From NCBI GenBank assembly GCA_023458215.1, contig JAEXAJ010000142.1, positions 1 through 30,616 on the forward strand: a DNA stretch of 30,616 nucleotides. The letters run 5' to 3'. Positions 7,373 through 15,373 of the stretch are shown here, piece after piece; within the stretch, counting starts at the first letter, position 1; every line of letters starts with the position of its first letter. Under the pieces are notes generated by a model. The model saw only the letters and a program-made list of their open reading frames with translations. It ran no database searches and was not told the DNA's origin. The stretch comes from Bacteroidota bacterium. GTDB taxonomy: Bacteria > Bacteroidota > Bacteroidia > Bacteroidales > Bacteroidaceae. The translations under genes and the position numbers were made by a program.

Positions 7373-8971
7373 ATGTTTGCTGACCTTTTAAATTCCTCTT
7401 ATTTCGCACTTTTCCTCATTGTAGCGTTGGGCTTCATGCTGGGAAAAATCAAAATCAAAGGATTATCTTTGGATGTTTCTGCCGTGATTTTTATCGCCCT
7501 GCTATTTGGGCATTTCGGCGTAATTATTCCTAAAGAATTGGGTAACTTCGGATTAGTATTGTTTATCTTCACTATCGGTATACAAGCAGGTCCCGGATTC
7601 TTTGATTCTTTCCGGAGTAAAGGCAAGACACTGATTATCATCACTCTGCTGATTATCTGTTCTGCCGCGCTGACTGCCGTAGGACTGAAGTACGCTTTCG
7701 ATATAGATACTCCCAGTGTAGTAGGGTTGATAGCAGGCGCACTAACCAGTACGCCGGGACTTGCCGTAGCTATCGACAGTACTCACTCGCCACTGGCTTC
7801 CATCGCTTATGGTATCGCTTACCCCTTCGGCGTTATCGGCGTCATTCTTTTTGTGAAACTGCTTCCCCGCATCATGCGCATAGACCTTGACAAAGAAGCC
7901 CGCCGCCTGGAGAAAGAACGCCGCAGCCAGTTCCCCGAACTGACAACCTGCATCTTTCGCGTTACCAACCCTGCCGTATTTAACCGCAGTTTGATGCAGA
8001 TCAATGCACGCGCCATGACCGGAGCTGTTATCTCCCGTCATAAGCATAATGACGAAATCTCCATTCCTACAGCAAGCACCGTATTGCATGAAAACGACTA
8101 TATCCAAGCTGTGGGTAGTGAAGACGCGCTGAACCAACTTGCGGTTTTGGTGGGCGAAAGAGAAGAAGGTGAACTGCCACTAGCTGCTACACAAGAAATA
8201 GAATCTCTGCTGTTAACCAAGAAGGATATGATTAACAAGCAATTGGGCGATCTAAATCTGATGAAGAACTTCGGCTGTACAGTAACACGCGTTCGTCGAA
8301 GCGGAATCGACCTTTCTCCCTCACCCGACCTTGCTTTGAAGTTCGGTGACAAACTGATGGTGGTAGGAGAAAAGGACGGCATCAAAGGCGTGGCACGTTT
8401 GTTAGGAAATAATGCCAAAAAGTTGTCGGACACCGATTTTTTCCCCATCGCCATGGGTATCGTTTTAGGCGTGTTGTTCGGGAAACTGAATATCTCTTTC
8501 TCAGAAAGTTTATCTTTCTCTCCGGGATTGACAGGCGGTATCTTGATAATGGCCCTTTTCTTGAGTGCAGTCGGCAAAACAGGACCTATCATCTGGTCCA
8601 TGTCCGGTTCTGCCAATCAGTTATTACGCCAGTTAGGACTACTTCTTTTCTTGGCAGAAGTCGGAACATCGGCAGGCACGAATCTGGTAGCTACTTTTCA
8701 GGAAAGCGGATGGTTACTGTTCGGTGTAGGTGCCGCCATCACGCTGGTACCGATGTTGGTAGCCGCTATCATCGGTTTGGTGGTTTTCAAAATCAGTATT
8801 CTTGATTTGCTGGGTACTATCACCGGTGGTATGACCAGTACGCCGGGACTTGCTGCTGCCGACTCCATGACCGACAGCAACATTCCGAGTGTAGCCTACG
8901 CTACGGTTTATCCTATTGCAATGGTGTTCCTGATATTATCTATCCAGCTTATAGCCAGCGCTGTTTATTAA
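7373..8971 (+). CDS. AspT/YbjL-type antiporter (aspartate:alanine exchanger family) with RCK_C domains
   Basis: 532 residues. Two homologous membrane halves (about 1-165 and 355-532) flank a cytosolic part with RCK_C/TrkA_C-like domains. The halves carry the repeated family signature: GALTSTPGLAVAIDSTHSPLA followed by SIAYGIAYPFGVIG in the first, and GGMTSTPGLAAADSMTDSNI followed by PSVAYATVYPIAM in the second. The central loop has typical RCK_C pieces (ENDYIQAVGSEDALNQLA; ALKFGDKLMVVGEKDGIKGVARLLG). Known members such as AspT exchange amino or dicarboxylic acids across the inner membrane; the substrate here is not known. pabB begins 3 bases after the stop, so the genes are almost surely cotranscribed, an arrangement that is functionally unexplained. 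Confidence 0.88.
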   Translation: MFADLLNSSYFALFLIVALGFMLGKIKIKGLSLDVSAVIFIALLFGHFGVIIPKELGNFGLVLFIFTIGIQAGPGFFDSFRSKGKTLIIITLLIICSAALTAVGLKYAFDIDTPSVVGLIAGALTSTPGLAVAIDSTHSPLASIAYGIAYPFGVIGVILFVKLLPRIMRIDLDKEARRLEKERRSQFPELTTCIFRVTNPAVFNRSLMQINARAMTGAVISRHKHNDEISIPTASTVLHENDYIQAVGSEDALNQLAVLVGEREEGELPLAATQEIESLLLTKKDMINKQLGDLNLMKNFGCTVTRVRRSGIDLSPSPDLALKFGDKLMVVGEKDGIKGVARLLGNNAKKLSDTDFFPIAMGIVLGVLFGKLNISFSESLSFSPGLTGGILIMALFLSAVGKTGPIIWSMSGSANQLLRQLGLLLFLAEVGTSAGTNLVATFQESGWLLFGVGAAITLVPMLVAAIIGLVVFKISILDLLGTITGGMTSTPGLAAADSMTDSNIPSVAYATVYPIAMVFLILSIQLIASAVY

Positions 8972-8974
8972 AAG

Positions 8975-9982
8975 ATGCAAGTCTATTCTAAAAAAGAAGC
9001 CATCAACAGAATGAATGCACTGGCAAAAGCCGATGTACCCTTCCTTTTTATTATAGACTATACACAGAAACACTCTTACATTGAAACTCTTGACGAAATT
9101 GATGCCTCTACCTGCCTTTACCAATTCCGGAAGGCAGGCAACGTAGCTGAAACGGTTCCGGGTATTGTCGGGGAAACTATCGCCCGATATACAGGAAAAT
9201 TAGATTGGGCATTCACTCCTCCTACCCCTGATGCTTATAAGCACGCCTTCGACATCGTGAAACAGAATTTGCTGGCAGGCAACAGTTATCTGACAAATCT
9301 GACCTGCAAAGTTCCTGTTATCACAAACTTGACATTAAAAGAGCTATTTCAGCAATCAAAAGCACTCTATAAACTTTGGTTAAAAGATAAATTCACTTGC
9401 TTCTCTCCCGAAATCTTTGTTCGCATCGAAGAAGGAAAGATCAGGTCCTACCCCATGAAAGGGACAATAGACGCAACCTTGCCGGATGCGGAAGCTCGCT
9501 TAATGGAAGATGAAAAAGAAGCAGCCGAGCATGCTACCATCGTCGACCTGATACGCAATGACCTGAGCATGGTTGCAGAACATGTAACAGTAGACTCCTA
9601 CCGTTATATAGACCTGCTGCAAACCAATAAAGGCCCTATTCTACAAACCAGCTCCGAAATCTGCGGCACTCTGCCCGATGATTACACAGAACACATCGGT
9701 GACATCTTGTTCAAGCTGCTCCCTGCCGGTTCCATCACCGGTGCGCCTAAGCCTAAAACGATGCAAATCATTGCTGAAGCGGAAAAGTATGAACGGGGAT
9801 TTTACACCGGAGTTATGGGTTGCTACGCAAACAAGCAATTGGATAGTGCCGTCATGATACGATTCATAGAGCAGGAAAACGGGCAACTTTATTTCAAGGC
9901 AGGCGGCGGCATCACCGCCAAAAGCCAATGGGAAAACGAGTACGACGAAGTAATACAGAAAGTTTATGTGCCGATTTATTGA
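8975..9982 (+). CDS. pabB: Aminodeoxychorismate synthase component I (PabB)
   Basis: 335 residues, shorter than the about 450 of the E. coli enzyme because the N-terminal part is reduced. It converts chorismate (with ammonia from a glutaminase partner) to 4-amino-4-deoxychorismate for folate synthesis. The chorismate-binding core is clear: CFSPEIFVRIEEGKIRSYPM then KGTI with Lys162, the Lys of the PIKGT motif that separates PabB from TrpE (which has Ala); IVDLIRNDLSMV near 189-200; LPAGSITGAPKPKTMQIIAE near 249-268; YTGVMGCY near 277; and FKAGGGITAKSQWENEYDE near 307-325. No pabA lies in the window. It overlaps pabC by 17 bases, indicating translational coupling. Confidence 0.93.
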   Translation: MQVYSKKEAINRMNALAKADVPFLFIIDYTQKHSYIETLDEIDASTCLYQFRKAGNVAETVPGIVGETIARYTGKLDWAFTPPTPDAYKHAFDIVKQNLLAGNSYLTNLTCKVPVITNLTLKELFQQSKALYKLWLKDKFTCFSPEIFVRIEEGKIRSYPMKGTIDATLPDAEARLMEDEKEAAEHATIVDLIRNDLSMVAEHVTVDSYRYIDLLQTNKGPILQTSSEICGTLPDDYTEHIGDILFKLLPAGSITGAPKPKTMQIIAEAEKYERGFYTGVMGCYANKQLDSAVMIRFIEQENGQLYFKAGGGITAKSQWENEYDEVIQKVYVPIY

Positions 9983-10565
9983 AACCATACGCATTGATGA
10001 CAGAGAAATCCGCAATCTGCCCTACCATAACAGAAGATTGAACAAAACCCGCTCCCATTTCTGGCAAGGAAGTTCTCGGCTGCAATTGGAAGATTACATA
10101 AACACCGTACAGAATGCAGGGATATTCAAAGCACGCGTGGTATATGGAGAAACGGGCATTGAAGAAGTAGACTATTCTGCCTATAATATAAGATGTGTAC
10201 AGTCATTAGCCATTATTCAGTCCGACACCATTGACTACACCTACAAAAGCACAGACCGGATGGCACTGAACGATCTCTTTGCCCGGCGTGGCACATGCGA
10301 CGATATTCTGATTGTAAAACAAGGATTATTAACCGATACCTCCATTGCCAACATCGCCCTTTACGACGGCAACTATTGGTACACCCCTAAACAGCCGTTA
10401 CTGAAAGGAACCAAGCGGGCGCAACTTTTAGACAAAGGTATTCTCCGGGAAAAAGAAATCAGACTAGAAGATTTATCCTCATACTCCATCATCCGCCTGT
10501 TCAATGCCATGATAGATTGGGGCGAATTGGAATTACCTATCAGTGCTTTGCACTCCACATTCTAA
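9966..10565 (+). CDS. pabC: Aminodeoxychorismate lyase (PabC-like class IV PLP enzyme)
   Basis: 199 residues starting MCRFIETIRIDDREIRNLPY within the end of pabB. Class IV aminotransferase fold: the N-terminal LPYHNRRLNKTR; a likely PLP lysine, Lys94, in YTYKSTDRMALNDLF, matching the K..N/DR pattern of E. coli PabC; and GLLTDTSIANIALYDGNYWY then TPKQPLLKGTKRAQLLDKGI, the usual PLP-phosphate and substrate-binding region. It would release pyruvate from aminodeoxychorismate to give p-aminobenzoate. The protein is shorter than the E. coli enzyme (about 270), as is usual in Bacteroides. The coupling with pabB strongly supports the function over a D-amino acid or branched-chain aminotransferase. 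Confidence 0.88.
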   Translation: MCRFIETIRIDDREIRNLPYHNRRLNKTRSHFWQGSSRLQLEDYINTVQNAGIFKARVVYGETGIEEVDYSAYNIRCVQSLAIIQSDTIDYTYKSTDRMALNDLFARRGTCDDILIVKQGLLTDTSIANIALYDGNYWYTPKQPLLKGTKRAQLLDKGILREKEIRLEDLSSYSIIRLFNAMIDWGELELPISALHSTF

Positions 10566-10572
10566 GCATATA

Positions 10573-10962
10573 TTACTCGTTCATATCGTTCAGATGTAAT
10601 TCCAATGCCTTGACAGATATGTAAATCTCATAGACCGATATGGTCAACGAAATAATCAACAATACCAATGCTAACCCGAAAATATAAACAGACACAATGT
10701 AAAGTTGGATATAAATAAAGAACATACTGACCACACACAACAACAAGCTTCCTATTCCTGTAACCTGCATGGCACGCGTCAGATAGAGCCGCTTTCTGAG
10801 ATTGGCAATCTGCGCCGCCTTCACCGAAGAAGGGTTCTCACGGTATTGTTCTTTCAAGGTACGCACCAGTTGTGCGTATGACAAAAAGCGGTTGGTGTAT
10901 GCCAACATTATCAATGATATAGCCGAAAACAGTAAAGCGGGGGTGGTTAAGTCTATTTCCAT
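10573..10962 (-). CDS. DUF2721-type membrane protein
   Basis: 129 residues, function unknown. Its pattern matches the DUF2721 family: an N-terminal helix TTPALLFSAISLIMLAYTNR, a basic cytosolic loop (SSVKAAQIANLRKRLYLTRAMQ), and two adjacent C-terminal helices (VTGIGSLLLCVVSMFFIYIQ; VSVYIFGLALVLLIISLTIS), then an amphipathic tail EIYISVKALELHL. It runs toward pabC with only 7 bases between the stop codons and no obvious hairpin, so the two units may read into each other. Confidence 0.75.
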   Translation of the reverse strand: MEIDLTTPALLFSAISLIMLAYTNRFLSYAQLVRTLKEQYRENPSSVKAAQIANLRKRLYLTRAMQVTGIGSLLLCVVSMFFIYIQLYIVSVYIFGLALVLLIISLTISVYEIYISVKALELHLNDMNE

Positions 10963-11024
10963 ATTTATCTGATTATTAAGTTGGGATTATGCTTGCAAAG
11001 ATAAGATGAAAGAATGACAATCTA

Positions 11025-12356
11025 CTATTTTGCACCATGGTCAATAAGAAATTGTTTCAATTCAGGTAAAGGAGACAGTTCCCCATCAGCAAGTTCAATA
11101 AGAGTTTCTCCACCCGGGTAAGCGCGCGTCAAGACTGCACCCGCTTTTATCAGAAGCATTGCAAGTTCACTCTTGCCTTGAATCACTGCCCTGTATAATG
11201 GATCGTAACCATAAGTGTCAAGACAGTTCACATCGGCACCTTGCTGAATAAGCAAAGCCAACAATTTGGTATCTTGCCCCGAGCGATCTACTGCCGCACG
11301 AATCATGCTCCGTCCATCTTTGGTTATCTGTTTCGCGTTAGCCCCATGCTGTAGCAACAACAGAGCAACGTCTTTGCAGCTATTTTCCGAAACAGCATTA
11401 TAAAGTGGCGTTTCGCCCAATACGTCAGCGGCGTTGACCTGCGCACCCTTTGCAAGCAACAGTTTTACTACGTCAGCCTTGCTATGAGAGGCTGCCAGAA
11501 ACAAGGGCGTTCTGCCGGAATTATCGGTTACATCTACCTCGATACCCTTCGCCAAAAGTTGCTGCACAACGTCCAAATTTCCTTCACCCGCTGCAATAGC
11601 AAGTGGAGAGTCCGCTCCCGGTTGTACAAAGACGTCGATGCCGCGAGACAGAAGCAGTTGCACAGCCTCGTTGTCATGGTTGGTCAGTGCTATATTAAGC
11701 ACATTATCTGTATAATAGTTTGAAGTGTTGATATTACATCCGTTGTCCAAGAGGAACTGTATCTTTGCAGCACGCGAAATAAGAGTATCTTGATTACGAC
11801 TGGCATTATAACTGTCCCTCAGATAATCTACAAAATGAAAACGGCGAATGTCGTACCCATAATCGAGCATCATACGGGCAAAGTCGAAGCGTTCGTGGTC
11901 AATCAGTTTCCCGAAAGTAGTAGTGGGCGATACATCGGCTTTTCTTTCGAGTTTTTTTGCCAGTGAGTAGAATTCATCCCAAGTGGTAGCGGGACTAACT
12001 ATCTTGTCGGACATTTCCATTTGAAGACGGAATATCTCTTGGCGTTCGTAATATTCATAAGCGCCACTTAACGGCAAAAAAGCATAAACGGCAATAGTAA
12101 TCCCCCATATTATACCTAATTTTGACATTTTAGAGCATTTGAAGACAGCCCAAAGCAGTATGATAGGAAAAGCAAGAAGTATCAGGAAGATAATAATTAC
12201 AGCAATCAGAAACTCTGCCCCAGCTGCTATACCTATGTTCAGATCCCTGTCTATAACCCAGTAATAGCTTGCCCATATCAAAAATGATATGACTATTGCA
12301 ACTATTCCCAATGCAACTTTTACCCCTCTCATACACAAAAAATTATTATCAGTCAT
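11025..12356 (-). CDS. Membrane-anchored ankyrin-repeat protein
   Basis: 443 residues from the ATG at 12356; the frame extends to a TTG at 12368 but the ATG is the better start. The N-terminus has about three membrane helices (VKVALGIVAIVISFLIWASY; FLIAVIIIFLILLAFPIILL; LGIIWGITIAVYAFLPLSGA). From about residue 135 on there are seven or so ankyrin repeats, the clearest being NSGRTPLFLAASHSKADVVK, LGETPLYNAVSENSCKDVAL and YGYDPLYRAVIQGKSELAML. Ankyrin repeats bind proteins; the partner is unknown. A perfect -7 box lies upstream on the same strand. The region is AT-balanced like its neighbours, so there is no sign of recent transfer. Confidence 0.85.
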   Translation of the reverse strand: MTDNNFLCMRGVKVALGIVAIVISFLIWASYYWVIDRDLNIGIAAGAEFLIAVIIIFLILLAFPIILLWAVFKCSKMSKLGIIWGITIAVYAFLPLSGAYEYYERQEIFRLQMEMSDKIVSPATTWDEFYSLAKKLERKADVSPTTTFGKLIDHERFDFARMMLDYGYDIRRFHFVDYLRDSYNASRNQDTLISRAAKIQFLLDNGCNINTSNYYTDNVLNIALTNHDNEAVQLLLSRGIDVFVQPGADSPLAIAAGEGNLDVVQQLLAKGIEVDVTDNSGRTPLFLAASHSKADVVKLLLAKGAQVNAADVLGETPLYNAVSENSCKDVALLLLQHGANAKQITKDGRSMIRAAVDRSGQDTKLLALLIQQGADVNCLDTYGYDPLYRAVIQGKSELAMLLIKAGAVLTRAYPGGETLIELADGELSPLPELKQFLIDHGAK

Positions 12357-12393
12357 ATTTTCTTTCAAGACACTTTAGCAGTTTATCTGCGCA

Positions 12394-12421
12394 CAAAGAT
12401 AGCATATAAAATCATAGCAAA
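12394..12421 (-). promoter_or_regulatory. Promoter of the ankyrin gene (-7 box TATCTTTG)
   Basis: On the minus strand TATCTTTG (12394-12401) is a perfect TAnnTTTG box, 37 bases before the ATG at 12356. A TTTG lies upstream at 12418-12421 but with a 16-base spacer, shorter than the usual 19-21, so only the -7 box is firm. Confidence 0.55.
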
Positions 12422-12459
12422 CTATTAGTGAAAGTCATTCCCAGCATAAGCAAAAATTT

Positions 12460-12658
12460 TTAAGCAAGACTGTTCATTTTAAGAACATACTTCCATTTCC
12501 CAAAGATTTATTCTACTTTTGCAGCTACATATCAACTCTCTATCTTTATAATTAAGCAAATACGACCATGCAATATACCGTTTCAGCTCCCACAGCCATA
12601 CATGCCAGTATCCAATTGCCGGCATCCATAAGTATCAGCAACCGGGCACTCATCCTGC
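12460..12658 (+). repeat. Direct repeat copy A: aroA promoter plus first 30 codons (truncated copy)
   Basis: These 199 bases match 15374-15573 with only about six substitutions and one single-base gap (about 96% identity by eye). The first about 87 bases, including the -7 box, are identical. Most differences are in the short leader just before the ATG (one gap, three changes), and three are in the coding part. Identity ends abruptly after CATCCTGC at both copies, and begins abruptly at TTAAGCAAGACTG. Confidence 0.95.
12514..12521 (+). promoter_or_regulatory. -7 box (TACTTTTG) of the truncated aroA copy
   Basis: Perfect TAnnTTTG box, with flanking sequence identical to the box of the intact aroA at 15428-15435. 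It faces the unknown gene at 12799, which has no promoter box of its own in the interval, so it may now drive that gene. Confidence 0.6.
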
Positions 12659-12681
12659 TCCTCAGTATTTTACAGACATAA
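12568..12681 (+). pseudogene. Truncated 5' fragment of aroA
   Basis: The ATG at 12568 corresponds to the aroA start. The frame gives 37 residues, MQYTVSAPTAIHASIQLPAS then ISISNRALIL, and then a foreign tail LLSILQT and a stop. Codon 21, the conserved active-site lysine of EPSP synthases (SKSISNRA), is ATA (Ile) instead of AAA. No catalytic domain is left, so it can only act as a leader peptide or dead remnant. The rest of the 12369-12798 interval holds two further tiny frames, 12684-12737 (17 codons) and 12738-12782 (14 codons), touching as TGAATG, with no recognisable function. Confidence 0.9.
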
Positions 12682-12798
12682 AAATGACCAATTATAAAAC
12701 TGTATTGCTTGAATTGAGAAAAGAAGAACAACATTGAATGAATTACAAGAATCGGTATGTTCTGAGTAAATGGTATTCATGATTATTTTCTTGGGCCT

Positions 12799-13692
12799 AT
12801 GAAGACAAAACGATGTTATGATTTTGTAGAAAAGGCAATTTATACTAATCCTATTACTATTGAGTTGGATTTTGTATCACCCTATATGCGGGGTAGTACC
12901 CTTAAACGTTTGGATAATGACCGCCTGATAATCTACCAACTTTCTGTTGGATGGATAGAATTATTATTCGCTATTTTTGCTTTTTGGTTATTTTTAGATG
13001 GTATTGTGAGTATAAATAATCGTGTGCAGAAACAACTTGATGAGTATAAGAAAATAGCAACTACAGAGATTTTTTATAAAAATGTAGATAATCCCAATAC
13101 TATCAGCCCATATCGTGCTAAAGTTGAACGAAAATCTAAAATTGAGGAGTCTGAAATGATTGCCAAATATAAAAATCTTGGAGAAGAAGGATACCGTGAA
13201 TATTTGAAAGAAAAAGAGTGGGCAAGAGGTTCGGAAAAAAGCTATGCTATTTTGATAGTAGGGACAGGCATGGTACTTTTGGTCATGGGCTTCCCTCGTC
13301 GCAAACGATTTATATTTGACCGCAAAACAGGTACAGTAACTTATCCTCGTTTCATGGGGATAGGTAACTACAAACGCCCTTTTCAGGAAGTTAATTTTAT
13401 ATATGCAAGAGCCGGTATGTATGTGACAGAACGAAAAGGTTTGGCTATTCTTCGTCCTAACGGAGTGGGACGGGTATTCATAAACTCTCAGTATCCAGAG
13501 CGTTTTCTCTCGTTCTATGTGTGGTATATGGACAAGAATCGTCCGTTACCTCCCGGAACTGCTTTCGACCCGTATCGTGAGCTTGATTACAATAATCGGA
13601 AAGCAGCTGGTTTTCCGCCTCCTTTATATCCGTCACTCATAGAAACCCCGGAATGGATAGGGGCTGGCAGTATGGAGCAGCGGGAAGATTAA
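12799..13692 (+). CDS. Unknown protein with two membrane segments
   Basis: 297 residues, family not recognised. The first about 50 residues are soluble, then a membrane helix near 53-71 (IELLFAIFAFWLFLDGIVSI), a long charged, lysine- and glutamate-rich stretch (about 75-145) that is probably helical, a second helix near 150-166 (AILIVGTGMVLLVMGF), and a soluble C-terminal part of about 130 residues opening with RRKRFIFDRKTGTVTYPRFM. The FDRKTGTVTYP phrase resembles PH-like membrane proteins in which a FDR..G.V..P hairpin follows the second helix, but this is only a likeness. The gene lies directly downstream of the truncated aroA copy inside the duplicated-end segment and is more AT-rich than flanking genes, consistent with acquisition. 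Confidence 0.7.
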   Translation: MKTKRCYDFVEKAIYTNPITIELDFVSPYMRGSTLKRLDNDRLIIYQLSVGWIELLFAIFAFWLFLDGIVSINNRVQKQLDEYKKIATTEIFYKNVDNPNTISPYRAKVERKSKIEESEMIAKYKNLGEEGYREYLKEKEWARGSEKSYAILIVGTGMVLLVMGFPRRKRFIFDRKTGTVTYPRFMGIGNYKRPFQEVNFIYARAGMYVTERKGLAILRPNGVGRVFINSQYPERFLSFYVWYMDKNRPLPPGTAFDPYRELDYNNRKAAGFPPPLYPSLIETPEWIGAGSMEQRED

Positions 13693-13707
13693 ATAGTTTT
13701 TATTTCT

Positions 13708-13715
13708 TATCTTTG
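13708..13715 (+). promoter_or_regulatory. -7 box (TATCTTTG)
   Basis: A perfect TAnnTTTG box just after the stop of the preceding gene and 30 bases before the ATG at 13746. It supports that ATG as the start over the frame's earlier ATG at 13653. No -33 box is evident. Confidence 0.5.
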
Positions 13716-13745
13716 ATGCTAGATTATCAAAAAACAAAATGCTAT

Positions 13746-14138
13746 ATGGAAACAAGAATGACCTCGAACAGAATCACCGAACTTAAGCCCGGTGAGATTT
13801 TCGTATTCGGCAGTAATCTGGAAGGTGAACATGGCGGTGGTGCCGCACTACTTGCCTGGCGCGAGTGGGGTGCCATATGGGGACAAGGCGCCGGACTGCA
13901 AGGACAAACATACGGCATCCCCACCATGCACGGCGGACCGGATGCCATAAAGCCTTATGTGGATGAATTTATCAGCTTTGCCAAAGAACATCCCGAAATG
14001 ACTTTTCTCGTCACGGAGATAGGTTGCGGCATAGCAGGATTCAAACCTTCGGAGATAGCCCCGCTTTTCAGAGAGGGCACAGATATTCCCAATATCTATC
14101 TGCCTCAACGTTTTTGGGATGTATTGAATGCGAAATAA
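13746..14138 (+). CDS. A1S_2505-like (macro-domain-like) protein
   Basis: 130 residues from the ATG at 13746. The earlier in-frame ATG at 13653 would overlap the previous gene and lies before the -7 box. The sequence ELKPGEIFVFGSNLEGEHGG followed by GAALLAWREWGAIWGQGAGL and QGQTYGIPTM matches a small conserved family annotated in other genomes as A1S_2505 phage-associated protein. The FGSN.....GGGAA pattern recalls the ADP-ribose-binding loop of macro domains, so a role in ADP-ribose or nucleotide-derivative metabolism is possible but unproven. The 3' end overlaps the convergent MFS gene by 34 bases. Confidence 0.7.
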   Translation: METRMTSNRITELKPGEIFVFGSNLEGEHGGGAALLAWREWGAIWGQGAGLQGQTYGIPTMHGGPDAIKPYVDEFISFAKEHPEMTFLVTEIGCGIAGFKPSEIAPLFREGTDIPNIYLPQRFWDVLNAK

Positions 14139-15307
14139 AGTCGTACGCGTTTTCTGCCCAATGCCAACAAAATACAAATCAACGAGCAGAGGGCGCTGAC
14201 GGCAAAGATTATCCCCGTTGACGTAAGAATATTCCCAATACCCACCAACGGGGACACTATTCCGCCAGAAGCAAAACAAACAGCACCTAATAAAGCGGAA
14301 GCAGTACCGGCATTGTTACGCTGACTCTCCATTGCCAAAGTCGTAGTAGAAGTAAAAGTCATTCCCATCATAAACAGAAGTACTAATAACAATAACTCAT
14401 ACATCCAGAAACTGCACCCTGACATCAAAGCCACGCACTCTCCGACAGCAGCTACCAACATCCCCAGACATCCGGTAAGAGTACAACTAAGCGGACGGTG
14501 AAACTTAACGGATAGTGCCGCCGCAACCCCAATCGCCACGGCATTCACTGCAAAGCAAAAGCTGAAGCCTAACGCTGAAAAACCGTAATGTTGCTGCACG
14601 ATAAATGGCGAAGAGGAAATATAAGTAAAAAGCACTCCTTGGGCAAATGCCATCTGTAAAGTATAAAACACGTATTGACGGTCTTGAACTACCACTTTGA
14701 AACTACGGAACGTATCGTTCCACCTAGCTACCTGACGACTCTCCTTCGGTAACGATTCCCGGAAGAAATAACTCCCCGCAAGCAATATCAACCCAAGCCC
14801 TAGCAGTATGCAGAATATACCTTGCCAACCAATAATCTCCGTAAACACTCCTCCAATGACCGGCGCCACAACAGGTGCCACCCCATTAATCGCTCCAATA
14901 ACCGCCAGCATTTTTGCCAACTCTTTGCCTGAGTACTTATCCGTTGCCACCGAACGTGAGATGACAATACCACCCGCTCCTGCCACACCTTGCACCAAAC
15001 GAAAAGCAACAAACTGCTCTATATTCTGTGCAAACAAACAGAAAAGTGTTGAGATGATAAACAGCCACATAGCTACCAACAAAGGCAAGCGTCTGCCGTA
15101 ACGATCGCTCAACGGACCAAAAAGAATTTGTCCCGCAGCCAAGCCTATCATACTGGTAGTGAGTCCCAATTGTACCATTGAGGAAGTCGTATAAAAATAA
15201 TCTCTCATAGCCGGCAAACTGGGCAAATACATATCTGTAATAAAAGGTCCAAACGCCGTAAGCATGCCCAGTAGTACCAACAAAAATATTCTTGAATTTT
15301 CCTTCAT
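14105..15307 (-). CDS. Bcr/CflA-type MFS drug efflux transporter
   Basis: 400 residues from the ATG at 15307; a GTG at 15334 in the same frame overlaps the -7 box and so cannot be in the transcript. Twelve membrane helices are expected. The N-terminus FLLVLLGMLTAFGPFITDMY then LPSLPAMRDYF carries the D-x-Y-LPSLP signature of the Bcr/CflA family, and GPLSDRYGRRLPLL is MFS motif A in the loop after helix 2. GVAGAGGIVISRSVATDKYS is the helix 4 motif C/B region. Such proton antiporters export chloramphenicol, bicyclomycin or other small molecules; the substrate cannot be told. It is divergent from aroA and lies in the segment bounded by the aroA repeats. Confidence 0.9.
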   Translation of the reverse strand: MKENSRIFLLVLLGMLTAFGPFITDMYLPSLPAMRDYFYTTSSMVQLGLTTSMIGLAAGQILFGPLSDRYGRRLPLLVAMWLFIISTLFCLFAQNIEQFVAFRLVQGVAGAGGIVISRSVATDKYSGKELAKMLAVIGAINGVAPVVAPVIGGVFTEIIGWQGIFCILLGLGLILLAGSYFFRESLPKESRQVARWNDTFRSFKVVVQDRQYVFYTLQMAFAQGVLFTYISSSPFIVQQHYGFSALGFSFCFAVNAVAIGVAAALSVKFHRPLSCTLTGCLGMLVAAVGECVALMSGCSFWMYELLLLVLLFMMGMTFTSTTTLAMESQRNNAGTASALLGAVCFASGGIVSPLVGIGNILTSTGIIFAVSALCSLICILLALGRKRVRLYFAFNTSQKR

Positions 15308-15333
15308 CTTATCATACCTATTTATACTGACCA

Positions 15334-15341
15334 CAAAAGTA
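15334..15341 (-). promoter_or_regulatory. -7 box (TACTTTTG) of the MFS gene
   Basis: Perfect TAnnTTTG on the minus strand. Transcription would start about 5-8 bases downstream, leaving a leader of about 20 bases before the ATG at 15307. Confidence 0.55.
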
Positions 15342-15373
15342 CACTAAATGCTCTGCACACTCGCTTTAAATTC

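Noticed and set aside
12684..12782. Two tiny frames (17 and 14 codons) joined as TGAATG after the truncated aroA
   Set aside because: Too short and without similarity to call genes; mentioned only as possible upstream frames.
13653..13745. N-terminal extension of the A1S_2505-like protein
   Set aside because: The first 31 codons overlap the preceding gene and lie upstream of the -7 box at 13708; family similarity begins after the ATG at 13746.
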